In this document: positions 1 to 7,828 of the stretch, piece after piece
How positions within the stretch are numbered: position 1 is the first letter of the stretch
How the letters are laid out: each line of letters begins with the position of its first letter
NCBI GenBank assembly: GCA_038217425.1
Contig: JBBQPM010000060.1
Coordinates: 1 to 34,001, forward strand
Direction: 5' to 3'
Length of the DNA: 34,001 nucleotides
Origin: JAIEPT01 sp038217425
GTDB taxonomy: Bacteria > Planctomycetota > Planctomycetia > Gemmatales > Gemmataceae
Position numbers and translations under genes: made by a program
Notes under the pieces: generated by a model
What the model was told of the DNA's origin: nothing
Seen by the model: the letters and a program-made list of their open reading frames with translations, nothing else
Database searches by the model: none

Positions 1-2
1 AG

Positions 3-128
3 GCATTGACCCGCAGCCAACGCGGACCAAAGAAGCCGCCACAGGAAAAACCAGTTTATGACAGGAAGCATAAACACTATTCAACCGCCCGACTGCTGAA
101 GGACTTAGAACAAGAAAACTCATGTTGA
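3..128 (+). CDS. C-terminal tail of an upstream gene cut by the window edge, possibly a transposase
   Basis: An open frame enters from the left edge and ends at a TGA at 126-128. The tail is basic and ends with KHYSTARLLKDLEQENSC. The Lys/Arg/Pro-rich stretch followed by a Tyr/His motif reminds me of the ends of some planctomycete transposases, but I cannot name a family. Support for a mobile element comes mostly from position: recognisable LamG coding sequence of the next gene begins at about 130, directly after this stop. That fits an element end that landed inside the LamG gene. The alternative is that the frame is not coding. Confidence 0.3.
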   Translation, partial: ALTRSQRGPKKPPQEKPVYDRKHKHYSTARLLKDLEQENSC

Positions 129-198
129 AAGAGCTGGCCTCAAGAACCCTAGCCAATCGCCCGGACCCGCAGAACTCGACCGGCCGGTTCGGCTTGCC

Positions 199-3100
199 GT
201 GACTTACCAGGAAGGAACGCAACGCCTCTTCATTGACGGTAAGCTGGTGGCATCCCAATCGGACACGGAATCGACTTTCGGGCCTAACATGGAAATCGGT
301 AAGTACTTTGTGGGCCAGATCGACGACATTCGCATCTCCAAGAAGTGTCGCTACACCGCAGACTACACGCCCGGCCGCCCCGAGAAAGACGCCGACACGC
401 TTGCGCTGTACCACTTCGACGAAGGCCAGGGGGACGTTCTGACCGACTCCTCCGGCAATGGGCATCACGGCAAGATCGAAGGAGCGAAGTGGGTGAAGGT
501 CGACGGGCCTGCGATTTCTCCGCCACCTACCGGCAATCACGCCTTGGAGTTCGGCGGTAGCTCGCGGGTCGAGATCGCAAAAAAATTCGACGTCGCAAAT
601 CGCAAACCCTTTACCGTGGAAGCTTGGGCGAAACCCACTCGCTTCGACGCTAAGACTTTCCAAGCGATTTTCCGGTTCAACGGCGACAAGAACCAGTCCA
701 TTGGAATCCTTGGAAGATCTGAAACATGGTTCTCATTCGGGTCCACCGTCCTTCGGTCGCCGCAGACCGTCCACCTGAACCAAGCGGTGCGAGTGGCCGT
801 TACTAGAGACGGCGAAAGCCAGCGTTTGTTCATCGACGGGAAATTGCTGGCCACAACCAAAGTTGGCAATTCGCCCTTGAGCGAAGTCGATATCGGCAAA
901 GATTTCATCGGCCTTATCGGTGACATCCGTATCTCGTCCGTCTGCCGGTACACTGCCGACTACACGCCGGAACGGCCAGTGAAGGACGCCAACACGCTTG
1001 CTCTATACCTCTTCGACGAAGGTCAGGGGGACGTGCTGACCGACTCCTCCGGCAACGGGCATCACGGCAAGATCGAAGGGGCGAAGTGGGTGAAACTCGC
1101 GGACGTTCCCTCATCGAACTCGAACAGGAACTACGTCCTCGAGTTCGAAGGCACGTCGATCGTTTCATTACCTGAAGAATTGGTGCCGCAAGAAATCCGC
1201 AAGGAGTTTTCTAGAGAGCTCACCGTGGAGGCCTGGGCCAAGCCGACGAAATTCCGGAAAACCAAGCAACACAGTAACGTCGTCTCGAGTGGTTCCTACG
1301 GCAGTGGCATCTACATTGAGGGGTTAACGAACTTGTGGACCGCCCGACTGGGATTCAAGAACGCAAGTTCTTCGCCTGAATTTGCGGAATTAAATCGACC
1401 CGTTCAGCTAGCCGTCACCTATCAGGGGAGAACGCAACGCTTCTTCATCGACGGAAAGCTTGTTGCTACCGAGCGGGACACTACGTCGACTTTTGGCCCC
1501 GGCCTCGAAATCGGCAAGAATTTCACGGGCGAGATCGACGACATCCGCGTCTCCAAGAAGTGTCGCTACACCGCCGACTACACGCCCGGTCGCCCCGTGA
1601 AGGACGCCGACACGCTTGCGCTGTACCACTTCGACGAAGGCCAGGGGGACGTGCTTATCGACTCCTCCGGCAACGGGCATCACGGCAAGATCGAAGGAGC
1701 GAAATGGGTGCGAGTCGGGGGAGCGCCCACCCCCGGCGCACCGCCCGCGTCGTCTATCTTCAACGGCAAGGACCTGACCGGATTCAATACGTCGCAGAGT
1801 AGGTCATGGATCGTGGAAAACGGCGTAATTCAAGGAATACGCAGGGCCGGCGGAGGCCCAAACCACATTACCACTTTGGTCGAATTTGGCGACTTCGAGA
1901 TTTCATATCGGGTCCAATTTCCCAGCGAGCCGTTTACGACGTACTCCGCAGGCTTTTCGGCGCGGCAAAGGATACAGCTTCTCACTTTTAAAGACGGCAA
2001 ATTCGCCTCCGACCCTCTGTTCAAGAAAGACCGCGTTAGCGTCAAGGGCCGCGTAGATGAATTCAACGACGTCACGGTCCGTTGCGTGGGCAAGCAAGTC
2101 AAGATCGTGGTCAACGGCGAAACCCTGGCGGACGGAGAGATCGAGATCCCGCTCACTGGCCGAATTGGCTGGAATGCAACGATGGACGCTCCCACGTTCA
2201 TCAAGGACATTCGCTTCACTGATCTGAGCAAACCGGGGCAGGCGTCGCCCGTCGGTTCGCCGTTCGACGCTCTGCGTCGCGAGAACATCCCCGCGGATAT
2301 GTTGAAACTGGCGGGCGGCGGCGATCCCGCGAACGCCCGCAGCGAACTCGTCGCCGTCTTCGGCAACAGTCAAGAGCGCGATCCGCCCAGCGCTCCGCTC
2401 GTCAGTTCCGATGGCCGGCGGGTCTATGTATCCACCCACGACAAAAAGATCCTCCGGGCCTGGGACACGACGACCGGCAAAGAACTGGAGGCTCTTAAGA
2501 AAGATGGCGCCAGAGTGGCGTCTCTGAGTGCCGACGGAACACGCCTGGTGCGCATCGGGACCGTGAAAGGGATCACCGTTTCCAACGCGATCACTGGAGA
2601 AGACTTGATCACCTTCGGCAAGCTGACCGCAGGCGGCCTCCTGAACGTCGTCGCCATCAGCCCCGATGGGACCCGCGTGGTCGCCTCGAATGTGAAGGGA
2701 GACTTGACGCTTCAAGTATGGGACGCTGTCGAAGGCAAGCCGCTGTTTATTCTCGAAGGCCACGCCGGCCCGGTGCAGCGACTTGCATTCAGCCCTGACG
2801 GAAAGCGACTGGCGACCCGGGCTCTAAAGGATAAGTCGGTGAAGATATGGGACGCTCAAACGGGCAAAGATTTGCTGACCTTGCCCGGCACGGTCAGCGG
2901 AAACGTCGGATATACTCCGACCTTCAGCCCCGATAGCTCTCGAATTGCACTCAGCAACGGCGTGTACGACGCCGCGACCGGCGCCGAACTCGTCGATATC
3001 AAGTCGGTGGGCAAAAGCGATTCGGTCGCCTTCAGCCCCGATGGCAAGCAATTGGCGATCCTTACACCCATTCGGATCGAGATTCGTGACGCCGTCACGG

Positions 3101-3225
3101 GGGCGGAAGTGAAGTTCTGGAGCGTCACAGCCGGATCGGTCCAGCACTTAACCTACGCCCCCGATGGGCGACATCTGTTGCTCGGCACGGTCGAGGGCAA
3201 CGTTTACGTGTGGCGACTCGAATAA
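199..3225 (+). CDS. LamG x3 / DUF1080 / WD40 protein, 5'-truncated
   Basis: The open frame starts at a GTG (199), but this is probably not the native start. The frame is open back to 109, and bases 130-198 encode sequence matching the third LamG unit (RAGLKNPSQSPGPAELDRPV against RLGFKNASSSPEFAELNRPV). The first unit therefore lacks its N-terminal half, and any preceding domain is gone. From residue 1: partial LamG unit (1-105), full LamG units (about 112-300 and 313-506) with the repeated CRYTADYTP and DSSGNGHHGKIEGAKWV motifs, a DUF1080/3-keto-disaccharide-hydrolase-like beta-sandwich (about 518-678), a linker FDALRRENIPADMLKLAGGG, then a WD40 propeller (about 725-1008) with repeated FSPDGK and WDA.TGK motifs. 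The linker resembles one before the propeller of the kinase gene at 22605-27710, so the parent gene may have carried a kinase. No signal peptide remains. The next gene follows after 45 bases on the same strand. Whether the remnant is still expressed is unknown. Confidence 0.85.
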   Translation: MTYQEGTQRLFIDGKLVASQSDTESTFGPNMEIGKYFVGQIDDIRISKKCRYTADYTPGRPEKDADTLALYHFDEGQGDVLTDSSGNGHHGKIEGAKWVKVDGPAISPPPTGNHALEFGGSSRVEIAKKFDVANRKPFTVEAWAKPTRFDAKTFQAIFRFNGDKNQSIGILGRSETWFSFGSTVLRSPQTVHLNQAVRVAVTRDGESQRLFIDGKLLATTKVGNSPLSEVDIGKDFIGLIGDIRISSVCRYTADYTPERPVKDANTLALYLFDEGQGDVLTDSSGNGHHGKIEGAKWVKLADVPSSNSNRNYVLEFEGTSIVSLPEELVPQEIRKEFSRELTVEAWAKPTKFRKTKQHSNVVSSGSYGSGIYIEGLTNLWTARLGFKNASSSPEFAELNRPVQLAVTYQGRTQRFFIDGKLVATERDTTSTFGPGLEIGKNFTGEIDDIRVSKKCRYTADYTPGRPVKDADTLALYHFDEGQGDVLIDSSGNGHHGKIEGAKWVRVGGAPTPGAPPASSIFNGKDLTGFNTSQSRSWIVENGVIQGIRRAGGGPNHITTLVEFGDFEISYRVQFPSEPFTTYSAGFSARQRIQLLTFKDGKFASDPLFKKDRVSVKGRVDEFNDVTVRCVGKQVKIVVNGETLADGEIEIPLTGRIGWNATMDAPTFIKDIRFTDLSKPGQASPVGSPFDALRRENIPADMLKLAGGGDPANARSELVAVFGNSQERDPPSAPLVSSDGRRVYVSTHDKKILRAWDTTTGKELEALKKDGARVASLSADGTRLVRIGTVKGITVSNAITGEDLITFGKLTAGGLLNVVAISPDGTRVVASNVKGDLTLQVWDAVEGKPLFILEGHAGPVQRLAFSPDGKRLATRALKDKSVKIWDAQTGKDLLTLPGTVSGNVGYTPTFSPDSSRIALSNGVYDAATGAELVDIKSVGKSDSVAFSPDGKQLAILTPIRIEIRDAVTGAEVKFWSVTAGSVQHLTYAPDGRHLLLGTVEGNVYVWRLE
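316..1716 (+). repeat. Three intragenic LamG repeat units with near-identical 3' halves
   Basis: The segments around 316-498, 916-1095 and 1531-1713 encode nearly the same protein stretch, running from GxIxDIRIS through CRYTADYTP to HHGKIEGAKWV. They are also very similar at the DNA level, while the 5' halves of the units differ more. This points to recent duplication or gene conversion within the gene. Confidence 0.7.
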
Positions 3226-3270
3226 ATCGTATGCTGCCGACTCAAGCCGAAGCCGAGGAGGAACGCTGAC

Positions 3271-5214
3271 GTGATAACTCTCGTTTGCTCGAAATGTAAG
3301 ACGATGTTGCCGGTCGAGGAATCCAAGATCGGTACCCGGCTGTTCATCTGCCCGAAGTGCGCCGAGCCGCTCGATACTGCACATCGCGGCGGCGAGCCGC
3401 AGGCGCCGAAGCTCGAGACCTCCGAAGACAAGACGCTCGCGCCCGACGTCTCGGCCCTTTACATTCAGCAAAAGCTCAAGGAGGTCGCGGCCAAGCGTGC
3501 CCAGCCGATTTCGCCGGTCGCGCCGGTGATGGCCCCTGTCGCACAGGTCGCGCAGCCGGTTGCGTTGTCGAAGTCGGGGTTCCCCAAAGGCGTGACCTGG
3601 GGGGGCGTCGCTGTCGTCGGCGTTGTCATCGTCGCGGCGACGTATTTCGCGACCAAGCCCCCCGCGACTGTTCCGCAGCCTCAGGCTGAAGTCCGCAACT
3701 TGGCGCCTGAAGAACTCCCTGAGGTGAAGAACCCCAAGAACGAAAAGAAGCCGACGATGTCCGAACCCGTCACCGTCGCCTCCCTTATCCAGACGCTCAA
3801 AGGCGGCAAGCATGCCGAGCGCAAGAAGGCGCTGTCCGAGTTGAGTGCGAAAGGTCCCGAAGCTCGCACGGCGCTGGCCGTCGTACTCGACATGACCAAG
3901 GAACTCGATCCCGAACTGCGAACGCTGGCTGGCGAAACGCTCAACAAGATGGGCCCGGTGAGCAAGGAGGACGTCAAAATCTACGCGGCCGCCCTGCGCG
4001 ATCCGTCGCCCGAGCTGCGGATTCGTTCGACCGTTTCGCTGGCCAGCCTCGGCAAGGAGGCCAAAGGCGAGATTGCCTTTCTCCGCGTTTTGACGCTGGA
4101 CGAGAACGAAACGGTCAAGGCGTCGGCCGAGAAGGCGGTCCGCATGGTCGAGGAGGATTTGCTGGAGAACCTGATCAAGGGGCTGCAAGATAAGGCGCCC
4201 AACGTCCGCGTCAAGTCGGCTCAGGAGTTGTCCGAGATGGGGGGAAGCGCGAAGCCCGCTTTGCCAAATTTGATGGAATCGCTCGGCGACAAGAACGCCG
4301 CCGTCCGCCTGGCGGTCGTCGAAGCGCTGCTAACGATCGGCCCCGAGGCGGTGATGGCGCTGGGCGAATCGCTGCGCGACAAGAACGTCGACGTTCGGCT
4401 CGAAGCGATTCACGTTCTGGGCAAGATGGGCCCGGACGCTCGCCCCGTGATGTCCGATCTGATCGCCGGCCTCACGGAGAAGAACGCCAGGGTCAAGGAT
4501 GCGACGCTGCAATCGATCCTCAAGATCGGCGACTATGCGATTCCGTACTTGGTCGCGAGCCTGGAGCGCGAGAAGGCGCCCGCGGGGCAGAAGCCGTACA
4601 TCGAGGCCCTGGAAAAGATGGGCCCGGACGCGGCGCCGTTCCTCAAGGAAGCGCTGAAAATGGTCAAGCCCGACGCCACGACGACGGCCCTGCTCAAGAA
4701 AGTCGAAGCGAGCCCGCCGCCCGTCAAACTAAAGTTGCTGACGGGTCAGGCGGGTCTCTATCAGGGCCAACTGATATCGTGGTTCAATACGACCGACGCC
4801 GACAAGAACGAGTTCCTCGGCAAGGAGGAACTCGCCAGGATGCTGCGCGGAGCAGGGGCCAAGCCGCACGATCACGATGGCCGAAAGGTGACGGCCAAGG
4901 ATTTCGGCAAGTACCCCGATTACGCTTTCATCACCCGACTGGACCGCGACAACGACGGCAAGATCTCGCGGGCCGAATTTGATATATGGGCTCGCGATTA
5001 CGCACAAATGATGAAGAAGGACGCCGACGACCGCGCGCAGATCGCCAAAGTCCAGCAAAAGCTCGCGGAGAAGAGCCTGACCCAGGCGATGCGACAAAAA
5101 ACCGAGTCGGCCTTGCAGCAGCAATGGGCGAGTTACCGCAACTGGCGTCGAATGCAGGGCGCCGTGAACCATGCCGAGTGGATGCAGCGCTGGGTTCTCA
5201 CTCACGTCAAGTAA
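3271..5214 (+). CDS. Zinc-ribbon / transmembrane / HEAT-repeat / EF-hand protein (module copy 1)
   Basis: A 647-residue protein starting at GTG 3271, with a strong Shine-Dalgarno GAGGAGG at 3255-3261. The N-terminus holds a zinc ribbon (CSKC near residue 6 and CPKC near residue 29). A hydrophobic segment at about 108-128 (GGVAVVGVVIVAATYFA) should be a single membrane span. Residues about 170-490 are a run of some seven or eight HEAT repeats, recognisable by recurring LGDKNAAVRLAVVEALLTIG-type helices. Two EF-hand loops follow, at about 508-519 (DADKNEFLGKEE) and about 556-567 (DRDNDGKISRAE); the second has all canonical ligands. A charged helical tail ends the protein. Role inferred: membrane-anchored, calcium-binding protein-interaction scaffold. 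It lies between a WD40 gene and an FHA-pseudokinase gene, an order repeated by the paralogue at 20681-22594. Confidence 0.88.
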   Translation: MITLVCSKCKTMLPVEESKIGTRLFICPKCAEPLDTAHRGGEPQAPKLETSEDKTLAPDVSALYIQQKLKEVAAKRAQPISPVAPVMAPVAQVAQPVALSKSGFPKGVTWGGVAVVGVVIVAATYFATKPPATVPQPQAEVRNLAPEELPEVKNPKNEKKPTMSEPVTVASLIQTLKGGKHAERKKALSELSAKGPEARTALAVVLDMTKELDPELRTLAGETLNKMGPVSKEDVKIYAAALRDPSPELRIRSTVSLASLGKEAKGEIAFLRVLTLDENETVKASAEKAVRMVEEDLLENLIKGLQDKAPNVRVKSAQELSEMGGSAKPALPNLMESLGDKNAAVRLAVVEALLTIGPEAVMALGESLRDKNVDVRLEAIHVLGKMGPDARPVMSDLIAGLTEKNARVKDATLQSILKIGDYAIPYLVASLEREKAPAGQKPYIEALEKMGPDAAPFLKEALKMVKPDATTTALLKKVEASPPPVKLKLLTGQAGLYQGQLISWFNTTDADKNEFLGKEELARMLRGAGAKPHDHDGRKVTAKDFGKYPDYAFITRLDRDNDGKISRAEFDIWARDYAQMMKKDADDRAQIAKVQQKLAEKSLTQAMRQKTESALQQQWASYRNWRRMQGAVNHAEWMQRWVLTHVK

Positions 5215-5234
5215 ACCGGAGCCGAGGGTCTTTC

Positions 5235-6458
5235 ATGCATCGCTTCCTACACGTCCTGGCCGGCCCCGACGTGGGCAAACGCCTTATGGTCTCCGATTCG
5301 TTCACCACGCTCTTGGGGCGCAGCAAGCACGCCAACACCCAACTCGCTGACATGTCCGTGTCGCGGGTCCATTGCGAGATCGAAATCCGCGGCAAGCGAG
5401 TTTTTCTCGCCGACCTCGAAAGCGCCTCGGGAACCTTCGTCAACAACACGAAAGTCGCCGAGTGCGAGTTGAGGGACAATGACGTCGTCCGCATCGGCGA
5501 TACCCAGATGCGTCTGGAAAACCCAGAGGTCGCCGAGGCGAAGACGATCGCCCCCGAAAACGCCATCCCCGCTCGCCCCGTCCTCACGTCCAATCGGCTC
5601 CCCGATCTTTCGGGGCACAAGCTCTCGCACTTCGACGTGGGCAAAGTGCTTGCCAGGGGGGAATCGGGGCTGGTCTTCCAGGCTCGCGATTTCAAGAACG
5701 ACCGCGCCGTCGCATTCAAGATTCTTTGGCCCGAGTTCTCGCAGAACGAAGACGACATGCAGCGTTTCATCCGCACCGTCAAAACGATGGTTCCGCTTCA
5801 GCATCCAAATCTCGTCCGGCTCTACGGCGCCGGCAAGACGGGCCCCTATTGCTGGATCGCGATGGAGCTCGTCCCAGGCGAAAGTCTGACGCAGGTGATC
5901 CAGCGGATCGGCGCCGCCAGCATGCTCGATTGGAAACGGGTAATCCGCATCGGTTTCTACTTGTCCAAGGCGTTGGAGTACGCGCATGGCCAGAGCATCG
6001 TCCACCGCAACATCACCCCGCAAAACGTGCTGGTGGGCGCTACGCCCGAACTAACGAAGCTCGGCGACCTCATGCTTGCCAAGGCGCAGGAAGGGAGCCT
6101 CTCGCAGAACATCACCAAGCCGGGCGAGATCCTGGGCGACCTCCGTTACATGGCGCCCGAACGCACCGCCGGCACGAGCGTCGATGCCCGCTCGGATCTG
6201 TACAGCCTAGGCGCGTTGATGTATGTGCTGTTGACGGGGAGGCCGCCGTTCGAGGGGGCGAATCTGATCGAGACGATCACGAAAATCCGCCAGGCGGAGC
6301 CGGTGAATCCAAAGAAGTATCAACTCTCGATCCCGGATCAGATCGAGGGGCTCGTGCTTAAGTTGCTGGCCAAGAGGCCGGACGACCGTTACGCTTCCGC
6401 GACCGCGCTGATTGCGGATATGCAGCGAATCGGCAAGTTCAACGGCCTCAATTTTTGA
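5235..6458 (+). CDS. FHA-domain pseudokinase (module copy 1)
   Basis: A 407-residue protein. I chose ATG 5235 because it gives MHRFLHVLAGPDVGKRL, matching the start of the paralogue at 20568, and lies 20 bases after the HEAT-gene stop with GAGG just upstream. Residues about 5-95 form an FHA domain (LLGRSKHANTQL, SVSRVHCEIE, SGTFVNNTKV), a phosphothreonine-peptide reader. Residues about 135-400 have the Ser/Thr kinase fold, with the ATP-contacting Lys (AFKILW), an APE-like motif (MAPERTA) and SDLYSLGALMYVLLTGRPPFEG. Catalytic signatures are lost: HRDxKPxN reads HRNITPQN, so both the catalytic Asp and the Lys are replaced; DFG reads DLM; and the alpha-C Glu position is Thr (FIRTVKTM). It is therefore predicted to be catalytically dead. 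Inferred role: phospho-dependent adaptor or allosteric regulator of the module. Confidence 0.88.
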   Translation: MHRFLHVLAGPDVGKRLMVSDSFTTLLGRSKHANTQLADMSVSRVHCEIEIRGKRVFLADLESASGTFVNNTKVAECELRDNDVVRIGDTQMRLENPEVAEAKTIAPENAIPARPVLTSNRLPDLSGHKLSHFDVGKVLARGESGLVFQARDFKNDRAVAFKILWPEFSQNEDDMQRFIRTVKTMVPLQHPNLVRLYGAGKTGPYCWIAMELVPGESLTQVIQRIGAASMLDWKRVIRIGFYLSKALEYAHGQSIVHRNITPQNVLVGATPELTKLGDLMLAKAQEGSLSQNITKPGEILGDLRYMAPERTAGTSVDARSDLYSLGALMYVLLTGRPPFEGANLIETITKIRQAEPVNPKKYQLSIPDQIEGLVLKLLAKRPDDRYASATALIADMQRIGKFNGLNF

Positions 6459-6726
6459 GTCGGATGTTCCATCATTGGCGACATACCCTAATCAGGCATG
6501 GCTTCGCGGGCGGAAGGACGTAGGCGGGAGGTGCGGCCCCGGTGAGTAGGATATTCGAATGGAGCGATACCAAGCTGCGCCACGCGTTCGCCGATCGCAT
6601 AGCCTTCTGATAACGCACTATACCGCACGTCCCGCGAAGGGTAAAATGAAATGGGTTCTGTCGGTCGCCAACACGAACCATTGCTCTCATGAGAATTCTG
6701 CATATCCCTCAAAAACAGGTTTCGAG
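6459..6726. other. Intergenic region with a short recombinase relic
   Basis: No convincing gene. Bases 6571-6612 match 9371-9412 at 34 of 42 positions. On the minus strand this reads KAMRSANAWR, the counterpart of KAIQSANAWR in the recombinase relic at 9200-9494. The rest of the stretch shows nothing I recognise. Confidence 0.5.
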
Positions 6727-7818
6727 ATGGAACGTGCTTTTACCGAGCGTGGTTTCTTGCCGGACGTCGATCCAGCGACGTCTTTTCCTCATGGCAGCGA
6801 ACTTGGCCGACTTGATGAAATCGGCGAAGATCTGCCGAGCTTGTTGCGAGACGGCGGGTTTCGCGAGCGCGCCCGGCAATGGAAGATCCCTCCTTGGAAT
6901 TTCCCGTCCGATCCAGAGCAAGTTTTGCCGCTGTTGCGGCTATATTACGTGAGAGTTGGGTTTCTCGCATCGGCTTATATCAACCAGGTCGGTCAGCCGA
7001 CGGCGACTCTGTTGCCTGCAAACTTAGCCGTGCCTCTTGGTCAAGTATGTCAACTTCTGTCTCGGCCCCCCATCTTGAGCTACGATGGCTATGCCCTCTA
7101 TAACTGGAAGCGTTTTGACCCCGACGGCCCCATTGCTCTTGGGAACATTGACACGATCCAGAACTTCGTTCATCTTTACGACGAACATTGGTTCATCCTG
7201 GTGCATGTCGAGATCGAGGCTATCGCTTCACGAATTTTACGGGCAATTGGCGAGCTCTCCCAGGCAATTGCCGCTCGCCAAGACGGCGGCGTAAACCGCG
7301 CCTTACGTGAAATTGCCGAGGCAGTCTGGAAGCAGGTCGGCGTTCTGCGTCGCATCCCGGAACAGATGGACCCAGCTCTTTATTTCAAGACGTTTCGGCC
7401 TTATATTCGATTCTTCGAGAACGTGGTTTACGAAGGAATCGACGCCAAACCGATGAATCACCGAGGGGAAACGGGCGCCCAGAGTAGCATCATTCCCACG
7501 CTGGTCGCGCTGATGAAGATTCCGCACAAATCCTCAATGCTGACCGATCATCTTGCAGATATGCAACGATTCATGCCGCGGGAGCATCGCCAGGTCATCG
7601 ACGAGGTTCAGGCCATTCCTTCGTTTCGCGATCTAGCCGACAAGGCCGTTTACAACGACGTTCTCGAAGCTATGGCGACATTTCGCGAAGTGCACTTCGG
7701 CTGGGCCCAAGAATTCATAAGTACGCGCGTCGCGGATGCCCGTGGTACCGGAGGCACTCCCTACATGGAGTGGCTTGCACAGCTGATCGCCGAGACCCGT
7801 GCTCACAAGATCGCGTAG
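6727..7818 (+). CDS. Indoleamine 2,3-dioxygenase family protein
   Basis: A 363-residue protein. ATG 6727 gives MERAFTERGFLPDVDPA, which fits the usual family N-terminus; the frame is open further upstream (ATG 6559, 6646), but that sequence looks non-coding. Family features in order: LPANLAVPLGQVCQLL and SRPPILSYDGYALYNWK, then GNIDTIQNFVHLYDEHWF, FKTFRPYIRFFENVVYEG, GETGAQSSIIPTLVALM (the GGSAGQSS-like segment), DMQRFMPREHRQVI, FREVHFGWAQ with His323 as likely proximal haem ligand, and the conserved loop RGTGGTPYMEWL near residue 340. Known family reaction: haem-dependent opening of the pyrrole ring of L-tryptophan to N-formylkynurenine. No kynurenine-pathway gene is seen in the window. The stop lies 10 bases before the tryptophanase start, so the two are probably co-transcribed. 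A related substrate cannot be excluded. Confidence 0.85.
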   Translation: MERAFTERGFLPDVDPATSFPHGSELGRLDEIGEDLPSLLRDGGFRERARQWKIPPWNFPSDPEQVLPLLRLYYVRVGFLASAYINQVGQPTATLLPANLAVPLGQVCQLLSRPPILSYDGYALYNWKRFDPDGPIALGNIDTIQNFVHLYDEHWFILVHVEIEAIASRILRAIGELSQAIAARQDGGVNRALREIAEAVWKQVGVLRRIPEQMDPALYFKTFRPYIRFFENVVYEGIDAKPMNHRGETGAQSSIIPTLVALMKIPHKSSMLTDHLADMQRFMPREHRQVIDEVQAIPSFRDLADKAVYNDVLEAMATFREVHFGWAQEFISTRVADARGTGGTPYMEWLAQLIAETRAHKIA

Positions 7819-7828
7819 AGAATCAACC

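Noticed and set aside
3148..4188. Minus-strand frame of 346 codons opposite the HEAT gene
   Set aside because: It is antisense to recognisable zinc-ribbon and HEAT sequence, and its composition (Arg/Leu/Gly) is that of a shadow frame.
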